Part shown: positions 52,750 through 62,262 of the stretch, piece after piece
Position numbering within the stretch: the first letter of the stretch is position 1
Layout of the letters: each line of letters begins with the position of its first letter
Assembly (NCBI RefSeq): GCF_009711135.1
Contig: NZ_WMIC01000001.1
Coordinates: 124,001 to 188,000, forward strand
Length of the DNA: 64,000 bases
Direction: 5' to 3'
From: Flavobacterium sp. LC2016-01
GTDB lineage: Bacteria > Bacteroidota > Bacteroidia > Flavobacteriales > Flavobacteriaceae
Program-made: the position numbers and the translations under genes
The notes under the pieces: model-generated
The model's input: the letters and a program-made list of their open reading frames with translations, nothing else
What the model was told of the DNA's origin: nothing
The model's database searches: none

Positions 52750-54501
52750 ATGAAAATTAATTGCCGCAATAAAATTATCGTTTTACTAGTGTTATTTGCC
52801 TGTCAGCTTTCGTTTTCACAGAAGAAAAATGAAACTATAGGAACTGAAACGGTAAACGTAGTAAAACCTTATTCGCCTACAATATCGGATGCTTTTAAAG
52901 TGAAAGAGACTCCTTCGCTTGATGACAGTGGAAATCAGCCAAAAGAGACTATTAAGTATAGTATTTTGTCTGTTCCGGTTGCGTCGACTTTTACGCCGTC
53001 AAAGGGAAATGCGCAAGGTGTTGATAAATCTAAAAAAGAGAAATTATTCAATAATTACGCAACTTTAGGAGTTGGAAATTACGGAACTTTAAATGCAGAA
53101 TTGTTTGTAACGCAGGATTTAGGAAACAATGATTATGTAGCTGGAATGCTTCGTCATCATTCTTCGCAAGGCGGCATAAAAGATGTAAACCTGAATGATG
53201 AATTTTATGACACGGCCTTAAATGTTGGTTACGGCGTAATCAATCGCGATATGTCTTGGGGCGTCGATTTGGGTTATCAAAATCAATTATACAATTGGTA
53301 TGGTTTGCCAACTGATTTTGGAGCAACTTTGCCTCCGCAAACACAGGATGATTTAATAAGAGGAATTAATCCGAATCACTCTTATAACACAATTTCACTT
53401 GGTGGAAATGTGGAATTTAATGAAGGTGTTTTCAGTAAAATTTCATCACGATTCACCCATTTTTCAGATAGTTTTTCTTCTTCAGAAAATCGTTTTTATC
53501 TAAAACCGACTTTTAAAGTTGATGTTATGGATCAAGCCATAAATACGAATGTTATTATTGATCATGTGAGCGGTTCTTTTGAAAATAATTATGATTTAAC
53601 GAACACTGAGCCAGTAAAATATAGTTTGACTAATTTTGGGATTGAGCCAAGTTTTGTGGTGCATGAAAATGACTGGACACTTGAATTAGGTGCTGGTTTA
53701 TTCTATGCCTTGGATTCTGAAAACAGCGGAAACAAGTTTTATATTTATCCAAAAGTAAATGCTTCGTATAAATTAGTGGGTGATTTAATGATTTTCTACA
53801 CAGGAGTAAACGGAAGTTTAAATCAGAATTCTTATGCTGATTTTGTGACTGAAAATCCATTTTTATCACCGACTTTAGAGATGAGGCCGAGTAGTACACA
53901 ATACAATGTTTTTGCTGGATTGAAAGGGAAATTGGCAAACAATGTAAGTTATAATTTGACAGGTTCTTACTTGAACGAAAAAGAAAAAGCGCTGTTTAAA
54001 AGCAATGATTATACAGAAGACTTTTCGAACCAGAATTATGCTTTTGGAAACTCTTTTGGAGTAGTTTATGATGACGTGAGAACGCTTCGTTTTTACGGAG
54101 AATTAAAAGCCGATTTTTCGCAAAATGTTTCTTTCGGAATTAATGGAACTTTCAATAGTTATAAAACAGATGGTTTAGAAGCTTGGAATTTGCCATCGAT
54201 GAAAATAAGTTCAAATTTAGATGTTAATATCACCAAGCAATGGTACGCTGGTTTGAATGTTTTCTTTGTAGGAGAACGTAAAGACATGCAGACTAATTTT
54301 GACGTTGCAACTCTTGGCGTTCCTGTTACGCTAAAAAGCTATTTTGATGCCAATGCACATTTAGGATATAAATATAACGAGCGTTTGACTTTCTTCTTAA
54401 AACTAAACAATATCGGAAATCAGGCTTACGAAAGATGGCTGAATTATCCTGTTCAGGGATTTCAGGTTTTAGTAGGCGGAAATTATAAATTCGATTTTTA
54501 A
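52750..54501 (+). CDS. TonB-dependent receptor-like outer-membrane beta-barrel protein
   Basis: This 583-residue protein has a signal peptide (KIIVLLVLFACQLSFSQ) and then, after about 60 linker residues (VNVVKPYSPTISDAFKVKET), strand after strand such as NNYATLGVGNYGTLNAELFV and YNLTGSYLNEKEKALFKSND. It ends in the strand FQVLVGGNYKFDF, whose final Phe is a BAM signal. It has no N-terminal plug domain, so it is not a classical TonB-dependent receptor. The closest look is the barrel half alone. A TPR scaffold gene lies upstream, and the two may form an envelope module. Confidence 0.8.
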   Translation: MKINCRNKIIVLLVLFACQLSFSQKKNETIGTETVNVVKPYSPTISDAFKVKETPSLDDSGNQPKETIKYSILSVPVASTFTPSKGNAQGVDKSKKEKLFNNYATLGVGNYGTLNAELFVTQDLGNNDYVAGMLRHHSSQGGIKDVNLNDEFYDTALNVGYGVINRDMSWGVDLGYQNQLYNWYGLPTDFGATLPPQTQDDLIRGINPNHSYNTISLGGNVEFNEGVFSKISSRFTHFSDSFSSSENRFYLKPTFKVDVMDQAINTNVIIDHVSGSFENNYDLTNTEPVKYSLTNFGIEPSFVVHENDWTLELGAGLFYALDSENSGNKFYIYPKVNASYKLVGDLMIFYTGVNGSLNQNSYADFVTENPFLSPTLEMRPSSTQYNVFAGLKGKLANNVSYNLTGSYLNEKEKALFKSNDYTEDFSNQNYAFGNSFGVVYDDVRTLRFYGELKADFSQNVSFGINGTFNSYKTDGLEAWNLPSMKISSNLDVNITKQWYAGLNVFFVGERKDMQTNFDVATLGVPVTLKSYFDANAHLGYKYNERLTFFLKLNNIGNQAYERWLNYPVQGFQVLVGGNYKFDF

Positions 54502-54550
54502 GGTTTTCCACGAAAATATTAGGGCACTATTTTTTTGTAAAAGTGCGTTT

Positions 54551-54603
54551 TTTAGCCATGGACTTGTGAATTTTTTGGAGTAAATTCATGAATTCGTGGC
54601 TAA
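54551..54603. repeat. Inverted repeat, TTAGCCA family
   Basis: TTAGCCATGGACTTGTGAA faces TTCATGAATTCGTGGCTAA. It is related to the 26125-26212 repeat. The gap then continues with GATCTTTGCGACTTAGCGCC, another repeat-like word string. Confidence 0.6.
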
Positions 54604-54647
54604 TTTTTTTGATCTTTGCGACTTAGCGCCTTCGTGGCAGACGACTT

Positions 54648-55097
54648 ATGGAATTCAAGCAAAAAATACATTCTCATTATTCACAAATGGTTCAAGACCG
54701 AATTGATGTTTTCAAAGACATGATTTCAGGATTGACCGAAGATTCTAAAAACGATGCCAAAGGTTCGGCTGGCGATAAACACGAAACGGCTTTGTCGATG
54801 ATGCATATCGAACAGGAAAAACTGACTAATAAACTAAAAGAAGCCATTGCTCAAAAAGCGATTTTAGATAAAATTGACGCTTCAAAAACAACTGAAAATA
54901 TCATTTCAGGAAGTTTGGTAAAAGCCAACGGAATTTATTTATATGTGAGTGTTGCACTTCCAAAAATTGCAATTGACGGCATTAATGTTATTGCGCTTTC
55001 TCCACAATCTCCTTTAGGAAATCATTTAATGGGAAATAAAGTTGGGTTTCAGTTTGAGATTAATAAGACGCATTATACGATAGAAGAAGTTAATTAA
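54648..55097 (+). CDS. Small GreA/GreB-like protein
   Basis: This 149-residue protein has two parts. Residues 1-80 form a helical hairpin (KIHSHYSQMVQDRIDVFKDM and then MMHIEQEKLTNKLKEAIAQK, with an acidic turn between). Residues 85-149 form a small beta domain ending SPLGNHLMGNKVGFQFEINK, where SPLGxxLMGxKVG strongly resembles the SPLGrALlGkkvGD motif of the GreA C-terminal domain. A GreA relative that acts on the RNA-polymerase secondary channel is thus plausible. Similar proteins are sometimes labelled 3-oxoacyl-ACP synthase, which the sequence does not support. No other clue to function. Confidence 0.65.
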   Translation: MEFKQKIHSHYSQMVQDRIDVFKDMISGLTEDSKNDAKGSAGDKHETALSMMHIEQEKLTNKLKEAIAQKAILDKIDASKTTENIISGSLVKANGIYLYVSVALPKIAIDGINVIALSPQSPLGNHLMGNKVGFQFEINKTHYTIEEVN

Positions 55098-55103
55098 TTT
55101 AAA

Positions 55104-55310
55104 ATGGATTATCTGTCGTTAATTTGTAGTTTTTCTTTTTTTGGTGCTTCTTATGCTTTTTATAAGATTCATAAATTATGGAAGAAAGATGTTAATGAAA
55201 ATAATAAACTATATAAATTTGAAATTAATTTTAAGGCGTTCAAAAATTGGACGATTATAATTATGCTGATAATTTTTGGAATAGTCTATTTTTTTAAAGC
55301 GATGCCTTAA
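55104..55310 (+). CDS. Small membrane protein, unknown
   Basis: This 68-residue protein has two hydrophobic segments, YLSLICSFSFFGASYAFY at the start and WTIIIMLIIFGIVYFF at the end, with a charged middle. It begins six bases after the GreA-like gene and is probably cotranscribed with it. No family is recognised; the coding call rests on the tight spacing and plausible membrane topology. Confidence 0.5.
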   Translation: MDYLSLICSFSFFGASYAFYKIHKLWKKDVNENNKLYKFEINFKAFKNWTIIIMLIIFGIVYFFKAMP

Positions 55311-55681
55311 TCGCAAAGTATGTCATTTCTCGTTCTTCGAAATGACAAACTGCATGTGAATATCTAATGGTAAAATTGAACATCGAATAATTTGTGAATG
55401 CCTTTTTGGATATTGTTTGTCAATCTTTCATGAATATTTGAATATCTCAAAATTTAATTCAAAGATTTCTGTAAAACCTTAAATTTTACTCGCATTTCCT
55501 CTTCAAAATTGAAATTTTCAAGTTTAGGTCATTTTTTTGTGTTAAAATTTTACATTTTATATGTAAAATTAAAATTATGGTTTAAAATTATAACTGAAAT
55601 TGGTATTTGTGTTTTTCAATTATAACCAATACCGCATCTTTGCCTTATCAAAATAAAATTTACAATTAAAAATATATAATT
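55311..55681. other. 371-base gap before asnB with a minimal GTCATTTC hairpin
   Basis: 55322-55346 reads GTCATTTC...GAAATGAC, a short form of the repeat at 46595. The rest is A+T-rich. It includes a near -7 box CATCTTTG at 55636-55643 and short T runs. I see no gene in it. Confidence 0.55.
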
Positions 55682-57358
55682 ATGTGCGGAATCGTATGTG
55701 CCTTTGATCTAAAACAAAAAGCCGAAACCTTAAGACCTCAAGTATTAGAAATGTCTAAAATCATTCGCCACCGCGGACCAGACTGGAGCGGAATTTACAG
55801 CAATGATAAAGCAATTCTTTCTCATGAGCGTTTGGCAATTGTAGATCCAGCTTCGGGAAAACAACCTTTATTTACAGAAGATAAAAAGTTGGTCTTGGCT
55901 GCAAACGGTGAAATTTACAATCATAGAGAGCTTCGCAAACAATTTGAAGGGAAATACAACTTTCAAACAGAAAGTGACTGCGAAGTTATTTTAGCACTTT
56001 ACAAAGAAAAAGGCCCTCATTTTGTTGATGAAATGAACGGAATCTTCGGATTTGCAATTTATGATGTTGATAAAGATGAATATTTTGTTGCTCGTGATCA
56101 TATGGGAATTATTCCACTATATATCGGTTGGGATCAGCACGGGACTTTTTATGTGGCTTCAGAATTAAAAGCTTTAGAAGGATATTGCACAAAAATTGAA
56201 TTATTTCCTCCAGGACATTATTTAACAAGCAAAGATGGAGAATTTGTACAATGGTACAAAAGAGACTGGGTTGATTATGATGCAGTTAAAGACAACGAAA
56301 CAAGTATTCCTGAAATCAAGAAAGCACTTGAAGCTGCAGTTCACAGACAATTAATGAGTGACGTTCCTTACGGAGTTTTACTTTCAGGAGGTTTAGATTC
56401 GTCTATTACTTCAGCTGTAGCCAAAAAATATGCAAAAAACAGAATCGAGTCTGATGATACAACAGAAGCTTGGTATCCGCAATTACATTCGTTTTCAGTT
56501 GGTTTAGAAGGTTCTCCTGATTTAGCTGCTGCAAGAAAAGTGGCAGATCATATTGGAACCATTCACCACGAAATTAAATTTACAATTCAAGAAGGTTTAG
56601 ACGCTGTTCGTGATGTGATTTACAACCTTGAAACGTATGATGTAACTACAGTAAGAGCTTCAACTCCAATGTGGTTAATGGCGAGAGTGATTAAATCAAT
56701 GGGAATCAAAATGGTTCTTTCTGGTGAAGGTGCAGATGAGTTGTTTGGCGGATATTTATATTTCCACAAAGCGCCAAATGCAAGAGAATTCCACGAAGAA
56801 AACGTTCGTAAATTAAGTAAGCTTCATATGTACGACTGTTTGCGTGCAAACAAAAGTTTAGCGGCTTGGGGAATTGAAGGACGAGTTCCTTTCTTAGATA
56901 AAGAATTTATGGATGTTGCAATGCGCATCAACCCACAGGATAAAATGATCAACAAAGAACATCCAATGGAAAAATGGGTTGTTCGTAAAGCTTTTGAAGA
57001 AATGCTTCCAGAAAGTGTTGCATGGAGACAAAAAGAGCAATTCTCTGATGGAGTAGGATACAGCTGGATTGATACTTTGAAAGAAGTTGTAGGAAGAGAA
57101 GTTTCGGATGAGCAATTAGCAAATGCGAAATACAAATTCCCATTGCAGACACCAACTTCAAAAGAAGAATATTATTACCGTTCAATTTTTACGGAACATT
57201 TCCCAAGTGATGCTGCTGCATTATGTGTGCCTCAGGAAGCAAGTGTTGCGTGCAGTACAAAAATCGCTTTAGAATGGGATGAAGCTTTCAAAAACATGAA
57301 CGATCCTTCAGGAAGAGCTGTCGCAAGTGTTCATGACGACGCTTACGTTAAAGCATAA
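55682..57358 (+). CDS. asnB: Asparagine synthetase B, glutamine-hydrolysing
   Basis: This 558-residue enzyme makes asparagine from aspartate, glutamine and ATP. The N-terminal Ntn glutaminase starts MCGIVCAFD with the nucleophile Cys exposed after Met removal, and carries Arg50 in HERLAIVD, Asn75 in NGEIYN and the Asp in ESDCEVI, the glutamine-binding set. The synthetase domain has the ATP loop LLSGGLDSSITSAV, LSGEGADELFGGYLYF and WRQKEQFSDGVGYSW. It is close in length to E. coli AsnB. A paralogue follows 315 bases later. Confidence 0.98.
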   Translation: MCGIVCAFDLKQKAETLRPQVLEMSKIIRHRGPDWSGIYSNDKAILSHERLAIVDPASGKQPLFTEDKKLVLAANGEIYNHRELRKQFEGKYNFQTESDCEVILALYKEKGPHFVDEMNGIFGFAIYDVDKDEYFVARDHMGIIPLYIGWDQHGTFYVASELKALEGYCTKIELFPPGHYLTSKDGEFVQWYKRDWVDYDAVKDNETSIPEIKKALEAAVHRQLMSDVPYGVLLSGGLDSSITSAVAKKYAKNRIESDDTTEAWYPQLHSFSVGLEGSPDLAAARKVADHIGTIHHEIKFTIQEGLDAVRDVIYNLETYDVTTVRASTPMWLMARVIKSMGIKMVLSGEGADELFGGYLYFHKAPNAREFHEENVRKLSKLHMYDCLRANKSLAAWGIEGRVPFLDKEFMDVAMRINPQDKMINKEHPMEKWVVRKAFEEMLPESVAWRQKEQFSDGVGYSWIDTLKEVVGREVSDEQLANAKYKFPLQTPTSKEEYYYRSIFTEHFPSDAAALCVPQEASVACSTKIALEWDEAFKNMNDPSGRAVASVHDDAYVKA

Positions 57359-57394
57359 TCAAGTATAATTTTAGAATTAGTATATATATTGCAG

Positions 57395-57424
57395 AAAAAC
57401 GTTCTCTTAGTTGAGGACGTTTTT
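57395..57424 (+). terminator. Terminator of asnB
   Basis: AAAAACGTTCTC faces GAGGACGTTTTT across a short loop; one G-T pair. T-rich after the stem. It lies 36 bases past the asnB stop. Confidence 0.8.
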
Positions 57425-57474
57425 CTTGTCTTAAATTGTTTAGATTCTATATTTACAGATAGTTAGAAATAATT

Positions 57475-57507
57475 TTGACAATAATTTGACTTTCTTTTTT
57501 ATATTTG
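57475..57507 (+). promoter_or_regulatory. Promoter of the second asparagine synthetase (TTG, 22 bases, TATATTTG)
   Basis: TTG at 57475-57477 is followed after 22 bases by TATATTTG at 57500-57507, a good match to the Bacteroidota consensus. The message would have a leader of about 160 bases before the ATG at 57674. It shows the second gene is transcribed on its own, after the terminator of the first. Confidence 0.6.
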
Positions 57508-57673
57508 GCATTCGCCGAAATAAAGTTAAATGCCTGATATTATAGTAGGATTATAAAAGAAAAGCAGAAAATAATATTTAGTTTTGCTGCAGATTATAAA
57601 GTATAATTGTTTTTGCAGCTAATTGGCTTCATAAAGTGAGTTTGAAGAAAATAATAAGTAAAAAAAATAGAAT

Positions 57674-59293
57674 ATGTCTGGATTATTGGCCGTTATAGGC
57701 AAAGGAAAAGACCCAAAACTTGTACAAGAGCTTTCAGCAAGAATGTCTCATCGCGGACCAGATGAGAGTGATTTGCACATTATGGATAACGGAAGTGTGC
57801 TTTGCCACGAAAGTTTATCAATTGTTGACTTAAATACGGGCAAACAGCCTATTCAAGGAACAAATAGAGCGTGGATGATTCATGATGGTGAGATTTACAA
57901 TTATCAAGAATTAAAAAGCACGATTTTAAAAGAGCATACATTCAGAACCAATTCTGATTCAGAGGTAATTGTTCATTTGTATGAAGAATTTGGATATAAT
58001 TTCTGTAATAAACTTGATGGAGATTTTGCTTTCGTTGTAATCGATGGAGATGATTATATCGCAGGCAGAGATCCAATTGGAGTGAAACCATTATATTATG
58101 GACTTGACGAAAGAGGAAGAATTTATTTTTCGTCAGAAATGAAATCAATTGCAGATCAATGCAAGTCGTTTTCAACTTTTCCTCCGGGACATTATTATAC
58201 CGCTAAAACTGGTTTTGTAAAATATTATCAGCCAGAATGTGAGGATCATAAAAAAGCAGTTGAAAACCTGGATTTAGGCTTAATCCGTGAGAGTTTAATT
58301 GAAGCGACACGCAAGCGTTTATTGAGTAATGTTCCGCTAGGAGCTGTATTATCTGGAGGTTTAGATACTTCTTTGATTTCGTCTATTACTTCAAGACTTT
58401 TGAAAGAAAAAGGCGAAAAACTACATACATTTTCTATCGGTTTAAATGCAGATGCGCCTGATAATACGGCAGCAAGAAAAGCAGCAGTGTTTTTAGGAAC
58501 TGAGCATCATGAAGTTCATTTCTCTGTTGAAGAGGGAGTTAAAGTATTGGAACAAGTAATTTATCATATTGAAACGTATGATATTATTTCTGTACGATCT
58601 GGTGTGCCAATGTATTTATTATCAAAAGCAATTGCAGATGCAGGAATAAAAGTTATTCTTTCTGGTGAAGGTGCAGATGAAATTTTTGGAGGACATTTAT
58701 ATTTCAGAAATGCGCCGTCTACAGAAGCATTTCAGGATGAAACTATAGAAAGAGTGCAAAAGCTCTTTACTGCAGATTTATTGCGTGTTGATAAAACAAC
58801 AATGGCGCATGGTTTAGAAGCTAGAGTTCCGTTTTTAGATACTTCATTTTTAGATGTTGCCATCCGAATTAAACCAGAAGAAAAACAGCCAAAAACATAT
58901 GATGGCATCGAAAAATATATTTTAAGAAAAGCATTTGATACTCCAGAAGATCCTTATTTGCCTGCTGAAGTTTTATGGCGTCAAAAAGAACAGTTTTCAG
59001 ATGGAGTAGGTTATCAGTGGGTTGATGAATTGATTGAATATTGTGCATCACAAGTAACAGATGAACAGCTGGCTGGTGCAAGTGCAGAATTCCCATACAA
59101 TTCTCCAACAACAAAAGAAGCTTATTTGTACCGAAGTATTTTTCACAAGTATTATCCTCAGGTAAGCGCTGCGCATACAGTGCGCAAGTGGATTCCGAAA
59201 TGGCAGGATAATCTTGATCCGAGCGGAAGAGCCAATGCTGCACACGTAAAAGTGCCAGGTGTAGAACTTCCAAAATCAGGAATTACGCTTTAA
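57674..59293 (+). CDS. AsnB paralogue with degenerate glutaminase domain
   Basis: This 539-residue protein has the full asparagine-synthetase layout, but every main glutaminase residue differs from its neighbour: the nucleophile Cys is Ser2 (MSGLLAVIG), the glutamine-binding Arg is Ser47 (HESLSIVD), and Asn is Asp71 (HDGEIYN). The Asp of NSDSEVI is kept, as is HRGPD. The synthetase half looks functional: LSGGLDTSLISS (SGGxDT where SGGxDS is usual), LSGEGADEIFGGHLYF and WRQKEQFSDGVGYQW. It should not hydrolyse glutamine; it may use ammonia directly or take it from the neighbouring AsnB, or have a different substrate. It has its own promoter. Confidence 0.9.
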   Translation: MSGLLAVIGKGKDPKLVQELSARMSHRGPDESDLHIMDNGSVLCHESLSIVDLNTGKQPIQGTNRAWMIHDGEIYNYQELKSTILKEHTFRTNSDSEVIVHLYEEFGYNFCNKLDGDFAFVVIDGDDYIAGRDPIGVKPLYYGLDERGRIYFSSEMKSIADQCKSFSTFPPGHYYTAKTGFVKYYQPECEDHKKAVENLDLGLIRESLIEATRKRLLSNVPLGAVLSGGLDTSLISSITSRLLKEKGEKLHTFSIGLNADAPDNTAARKAAVFLGTEHHEVHFSVEEGVKVLEQVIYHIETYDIISVRSGVPMYLLSKAIADAGIKVILSGEGADEIFGGHLYFRNAPSTEAFQDETIERVQKLFTADLLRVDKTTMAHGLEARVPFLDTSFLDVAIRIKPEEKQPKTYDGIEKYILRKAFDTPEDPYLPAEVLWRQKEQFSDGVGYQWVDELIEYCASQVTDEQLAGASAEFPYNSPTTKEAYLYRSIFHKYYPQVSAAHTVRKWIPKWQDNLDPSGRANAAHVKVPGVELPKSGITL

Positions 59294-59321
59294 AAGGGCT
59301 TTTTTAAAAATTATAAATTAT

Positions 59322-59362
59322 AAAAACCGAAACAGCATTTTAAATGTGGTTTCGGTTTTTTT
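59322..59362 (+). terminator. Terminator after the AsnB paralogue
   Basis: AAAAACCGAAAC at 59322-59333 pairs perfectly with GTTTCGGTTTTT at 59349-59360, followed by T. It lies 28 bases past the stop. Confidence 0.85.
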
Positions 59363-59442
59363 ATTCGCAATTATACTATTTTACGGAATGCCGTAAAATA
59401 TTAAAAGTAAGTTAATAAGGATTTTCTGTTTAAGAAAAATAT

Positions 59443-59450
59443 TATATTTG
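59443..59450 (+). promoter_or_regulatory. Probable -7 box of the M16 peptidase gene
   Basis: TATATTTG, 41 bases before the ATG, matches TAnnTTTG. No -33 TTG at a fitting distance. Confidence 0.5.
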
Positions 59451-59490
59451 GTTACCAAGAATAATATAAATTCAAACCATTTATCAATCT

Positions 59491-62235
59491 ATGAGAAACT
59501 TATTACTAAGCGGAATTTTATGCTGCTCATTAATTTCCATGAGTTCAGTTTATGCACAAAAAGCGGCAACGCCTAAAGAGACACCTAAATTTATTACCAA
59601 TGTCGAAGGTGTTAAAGAATATTCTTTAAAAAATGGATTAAAAGTTCTTTTGATTCCTGATGCTTCACAAAGCAACATGGTGGTCAATATTGTTTACAAT
59701 GTAGGTTCTCGAAATGAGGGTTATGGTGAGAAAGGAATGGCGCATTTGCTGGAACATATGCTTTTTAAAAGCACTAAAAATCTAGGAGATATTAAAAAAA
59801 TGCTTTCGGATAAAGGAGGAAATGCCAACGGAACTACTTGGCTTGACCGAACAAATTATTATGAAGTTTTTCCATCAAATGATGAAAATCTGAAATGGAG
59901 TATTGAAATGGAAGCGGACAGAATGGTAAACTCTACTATTTTGCAAACCGATCTTGATAAAGAATTTTCGGTAGTAAGAAATGAGTTTGAAATTGGAGAA
60001 AATAATCCTGATCGCGTTTTGCAGGAAAGAATTGTGTCAACAGCTTACTTATGGCATAACTATGGAAATAGTACGATTGGGAGCAAAGAAGATATCGAAC
60101 GCGTAAAAGCAAACACACTTCGAGTTTTTTATGAAAAATATTATCAGCCAGATAATGCAACGTTGATTGTTGCAGGAAAGTTTGATGAACAAAAAACACT
60201 GCAGTATATTGGACAGTATTTTGGAGCTGTTCCAAGACCTAAACGAGTTTTAGATAAAACCTATACAATTGAGCCGTCACAGGATGGTGAGAAATTTGTG
60301 GAGTTAAAAAGAGCAGGAGACAGTAAAAATGTAGGTGCTTTGTATCACACGGTTTCATATGCTGATAAAGATTATGCTGCACTTGATGCTTTGGGCGAAA
60401 TTTTAACCGCTGATCCTTCAGGATATTTATATAAATCATTGGTTGAAACTCAAAAAGTTTCTAGTTTGTATTATTGGCAGCCAACAGTAAGAGATGCAAG
60501 TTACATGTATTTTGGATTTGCAGTAGCTAACGATAAAGATATCAAAGCCACGCAAGATGTTGTAAGAGCTGAATTAGATAAAATTACTGACATAAAATAT
60601 ACAGATCAGGATGTTAGCAGAGCGCAGGCAAAAATTATCAAACAAATAGAATCTATTAAAAATAATACCATTTCATTTGCCATTAATCTGACTGAAATTA
60701 TTGGTTCTGGCGATTATAGATTGGGATATTTATATCGTGATGCTGTAGAAAAACTGACAAAAGAAGATATTCAACGCGTTGCAGAAAAGTACTTTAGAAG
60801 CAACAATAGAACAGTAGGTATTTTTATTCCGTCAAAAGATGAGCAGAGATTAAAACCTGTTGAATATACAAACGAACAGATTGTTGCTCTTACTAAAGAT
60901 TATAAAGGAAAAGCTTTGGAAAAAGAAGTTGCGGCGTTTGAAGCCTCAATCAAAAACTTAAAACAAAATTTGACGGAGGGAAAATTAAGCAACGGTATGA
61001 AATATGGCTTGATTAAAAAAGAAATTAAAGGCGGAAAAGTACAGGCCAATTTTAGTTTTCCTGTAAGTAATGAGAAAGATTTGGATGGAAAATCTGATGT
61101 TGGCGGTATTATGGCGCAACTCTTGAAAACGGGAACAACAACAAAAAGCAAAGAACAGATTCAAGATCGTTTAGACCAATTAAAATCAAGTATTTATTTT
61201 AATTTTGATCATCAAACTTTGTCTGTTTATGTAAATACTTATAAAGAAAGTTTTAAAGAGGTGATGGGGATATTAGAAGATGTGCTTCTTAATTCAACTT
61301 TTCCGCAAAATGAATTAACTAAAACAATAGCAGAATATAATACTTATTTGGAAGGAAACTTAAACGATCCGCAATCTATTGCTTTTACAGAAATTGCAAG
61401 ACAAACGACAAAATATCCAAAAGGCAGTATTTTTTACACCTCGACTACACAGGAAGAAATAGATGCTTTTAAAAATATAAAACAATCTGAAATTGTAGAT
61501 TTTTATAAAAACATCCTAGGCGGAAATAATGGTGTTGGAAGTGTAGTTGGAGATTTAGATGGAAAATCAACTGGAGCAATTTTAGAAAACACATTCGGGA
61601 AATGGAATTCTAAATCGAAATATGAGCGTGCTGTTCCAACTTATTTTGAAACACAAAAATCGGATAAAGATATCATTACTCCAGACAAAGAAAATGCAGT
61701 TGCCGTAGGAAGAGTTAGTTTTAAAATGGATACAAAAAATGCGGACTACCCAGCATTTGTTATGGCAAATGAAATATTAGGAAGCGGCGGTTTTTTAAGT
61801 GCGAGAATTCCAATGAGATTAAGAGAAAAAGATGGTATAAGCTATGGCGCAGGGTCTTTTATCACGATTCCAATTACAAACGATGTGGCATCATGGAGTT
61901 ATTATGCTTTTTTAAATCCAACGAAAAAGAATGCTGTTGAAACGGCTGCAAAAGAAGAAATTGCAAAAGCATTGAAAGATGGATTTACGGCGGAAGAATT
62001 AAAATCGAATTTGGTAAGCTGGCAGAACGAAAGAAAAACCAGATTAGGAACTGATAACACTTTGATGAGTTTAGTAAATACGTATTTACAGTACGGAATT
62101 CCGCTTGAAGATTATGATGATCTAGAAAACAAAGTAAAAGTCCTTAAAGTTGAAGAGGTGAATGCTGTTTTGAAAAAATACTTGAGTTTAGATAAAATGA
62201 CATCAATCTATGCTGGAGATTTTAATAAAAAGTGA
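59491..62235 (+). CDS. M16 family zinc metallopeptidase (two-domain)
   Basis: This 914-residue exported protease has a signal peptide (LLLSGILCCSLISMSSVYAQ). The inverted zinc motif HLLEH spans His85 to His89 in MAHLLEHMLFKS, and the distal Glu is in RNEFEIGENNP. The second half (from about 480) repeats the fold without the zinc motif, as usual for fused M16 proteins, and keeps the Arg-Tyr pair in RLREKDGISYGAGS. It would degrade peptides in the periplasm or at the surface. It stands alone between two terminators. Confidence 0.95.
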   Translation: MRNLLLSGILCCSLISMSSVYAQKAATPKETPKFITNVEGVKEYSLKNGLKVLLIPDASQSNMVVNIVYNVGSRNEGYGEKGMAHLLEHMLFKSTKNLGDIKKMLSDKGGNANGTTWLDRTNYYEVFPSNDENLKWSIEMEADRMVNSTILQTDLDKEFSVVRNEFEIGENNPDRVLQERIVSTAYLWHNYGNSTIGSKEDIERVKANTLRVFYEKYYQPDNATLIVAGKFDEQKTLQYIGQYFGAVPRPKRVLDKTYTIEPSQDGEKFVELKRAGDSKNVGALYHTVSYADKDYAALDALGEILTADPSGYLYKSLVETQKVSSLYYWQPTVRDASYMYFGFAVANDKDIKATQDVVRAELDKITDIKYTDQDVSRAQAKIIKQIESIKNNTISFAINLTEIIGSGDYRLGYLYRDAVEKLTKEDIQRVAEKYFRSNNRTVGIFIPSKDEQRLKPVEYTNEQIVALTKDYKGKALEKEVAAFEASIKNLKQNLTEGKLSNGMKYGLIKKEIKGGKVQANFSFPVSNEKDLDGKSDVGGIMAQLLKTGTTTKSKEQIQDRLDQLKSSIYFNFDHQTLSVYVNTYKESFKEVMGILEDVLLNSTFPQNELTKTIAEYNTYLEGNLNDPQSIAFTEIARQTTKYPKGSIFYTSTTQEEIDAFKNIKQSEIVDFYKNILGGNNGVGSVVGDLDGKSTGAILENTFGKWNSKSKYERAVPTYFETQKSDKDIITPDKENAVAVGRVSFKMDTKNADYPAFVMANEILGSGGFLSARIPMRLREKDGISYGAGSFITIPITNDVASWSYYAFLNPTKKNAVETAAKEEIAKALKDGFTAEELKSNLVSWQNERKTRLGTDNTLMSLVNTYLQYGIPLEDYDDLENKVKVLKVEEVNAVLKKYLSLDKMTSIYAGDFNKK

Positions 62236-62262
62236 TAAACGAATGAAATTTCAATTTTCTTA

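Noticed and set aside
52750..54501. Classical TonB-dependent receptor
   Set aside because: The plug domain and TonB box are missing; only the barrel-type strands and terminal Phe are present.
54648..55097. 3-oxoacyl-ACP synthase
   Set aside because: This label is sometimes attached to similar proteins, but the length is far too short and the Cys-His-Asn thiolase residues are absent.
56824..57185. Several overlapping minus-strand open frames opposite asnB
   Set aside because: They are shadows of a strongly conserved coding sequence and show no protein-like features of their own.
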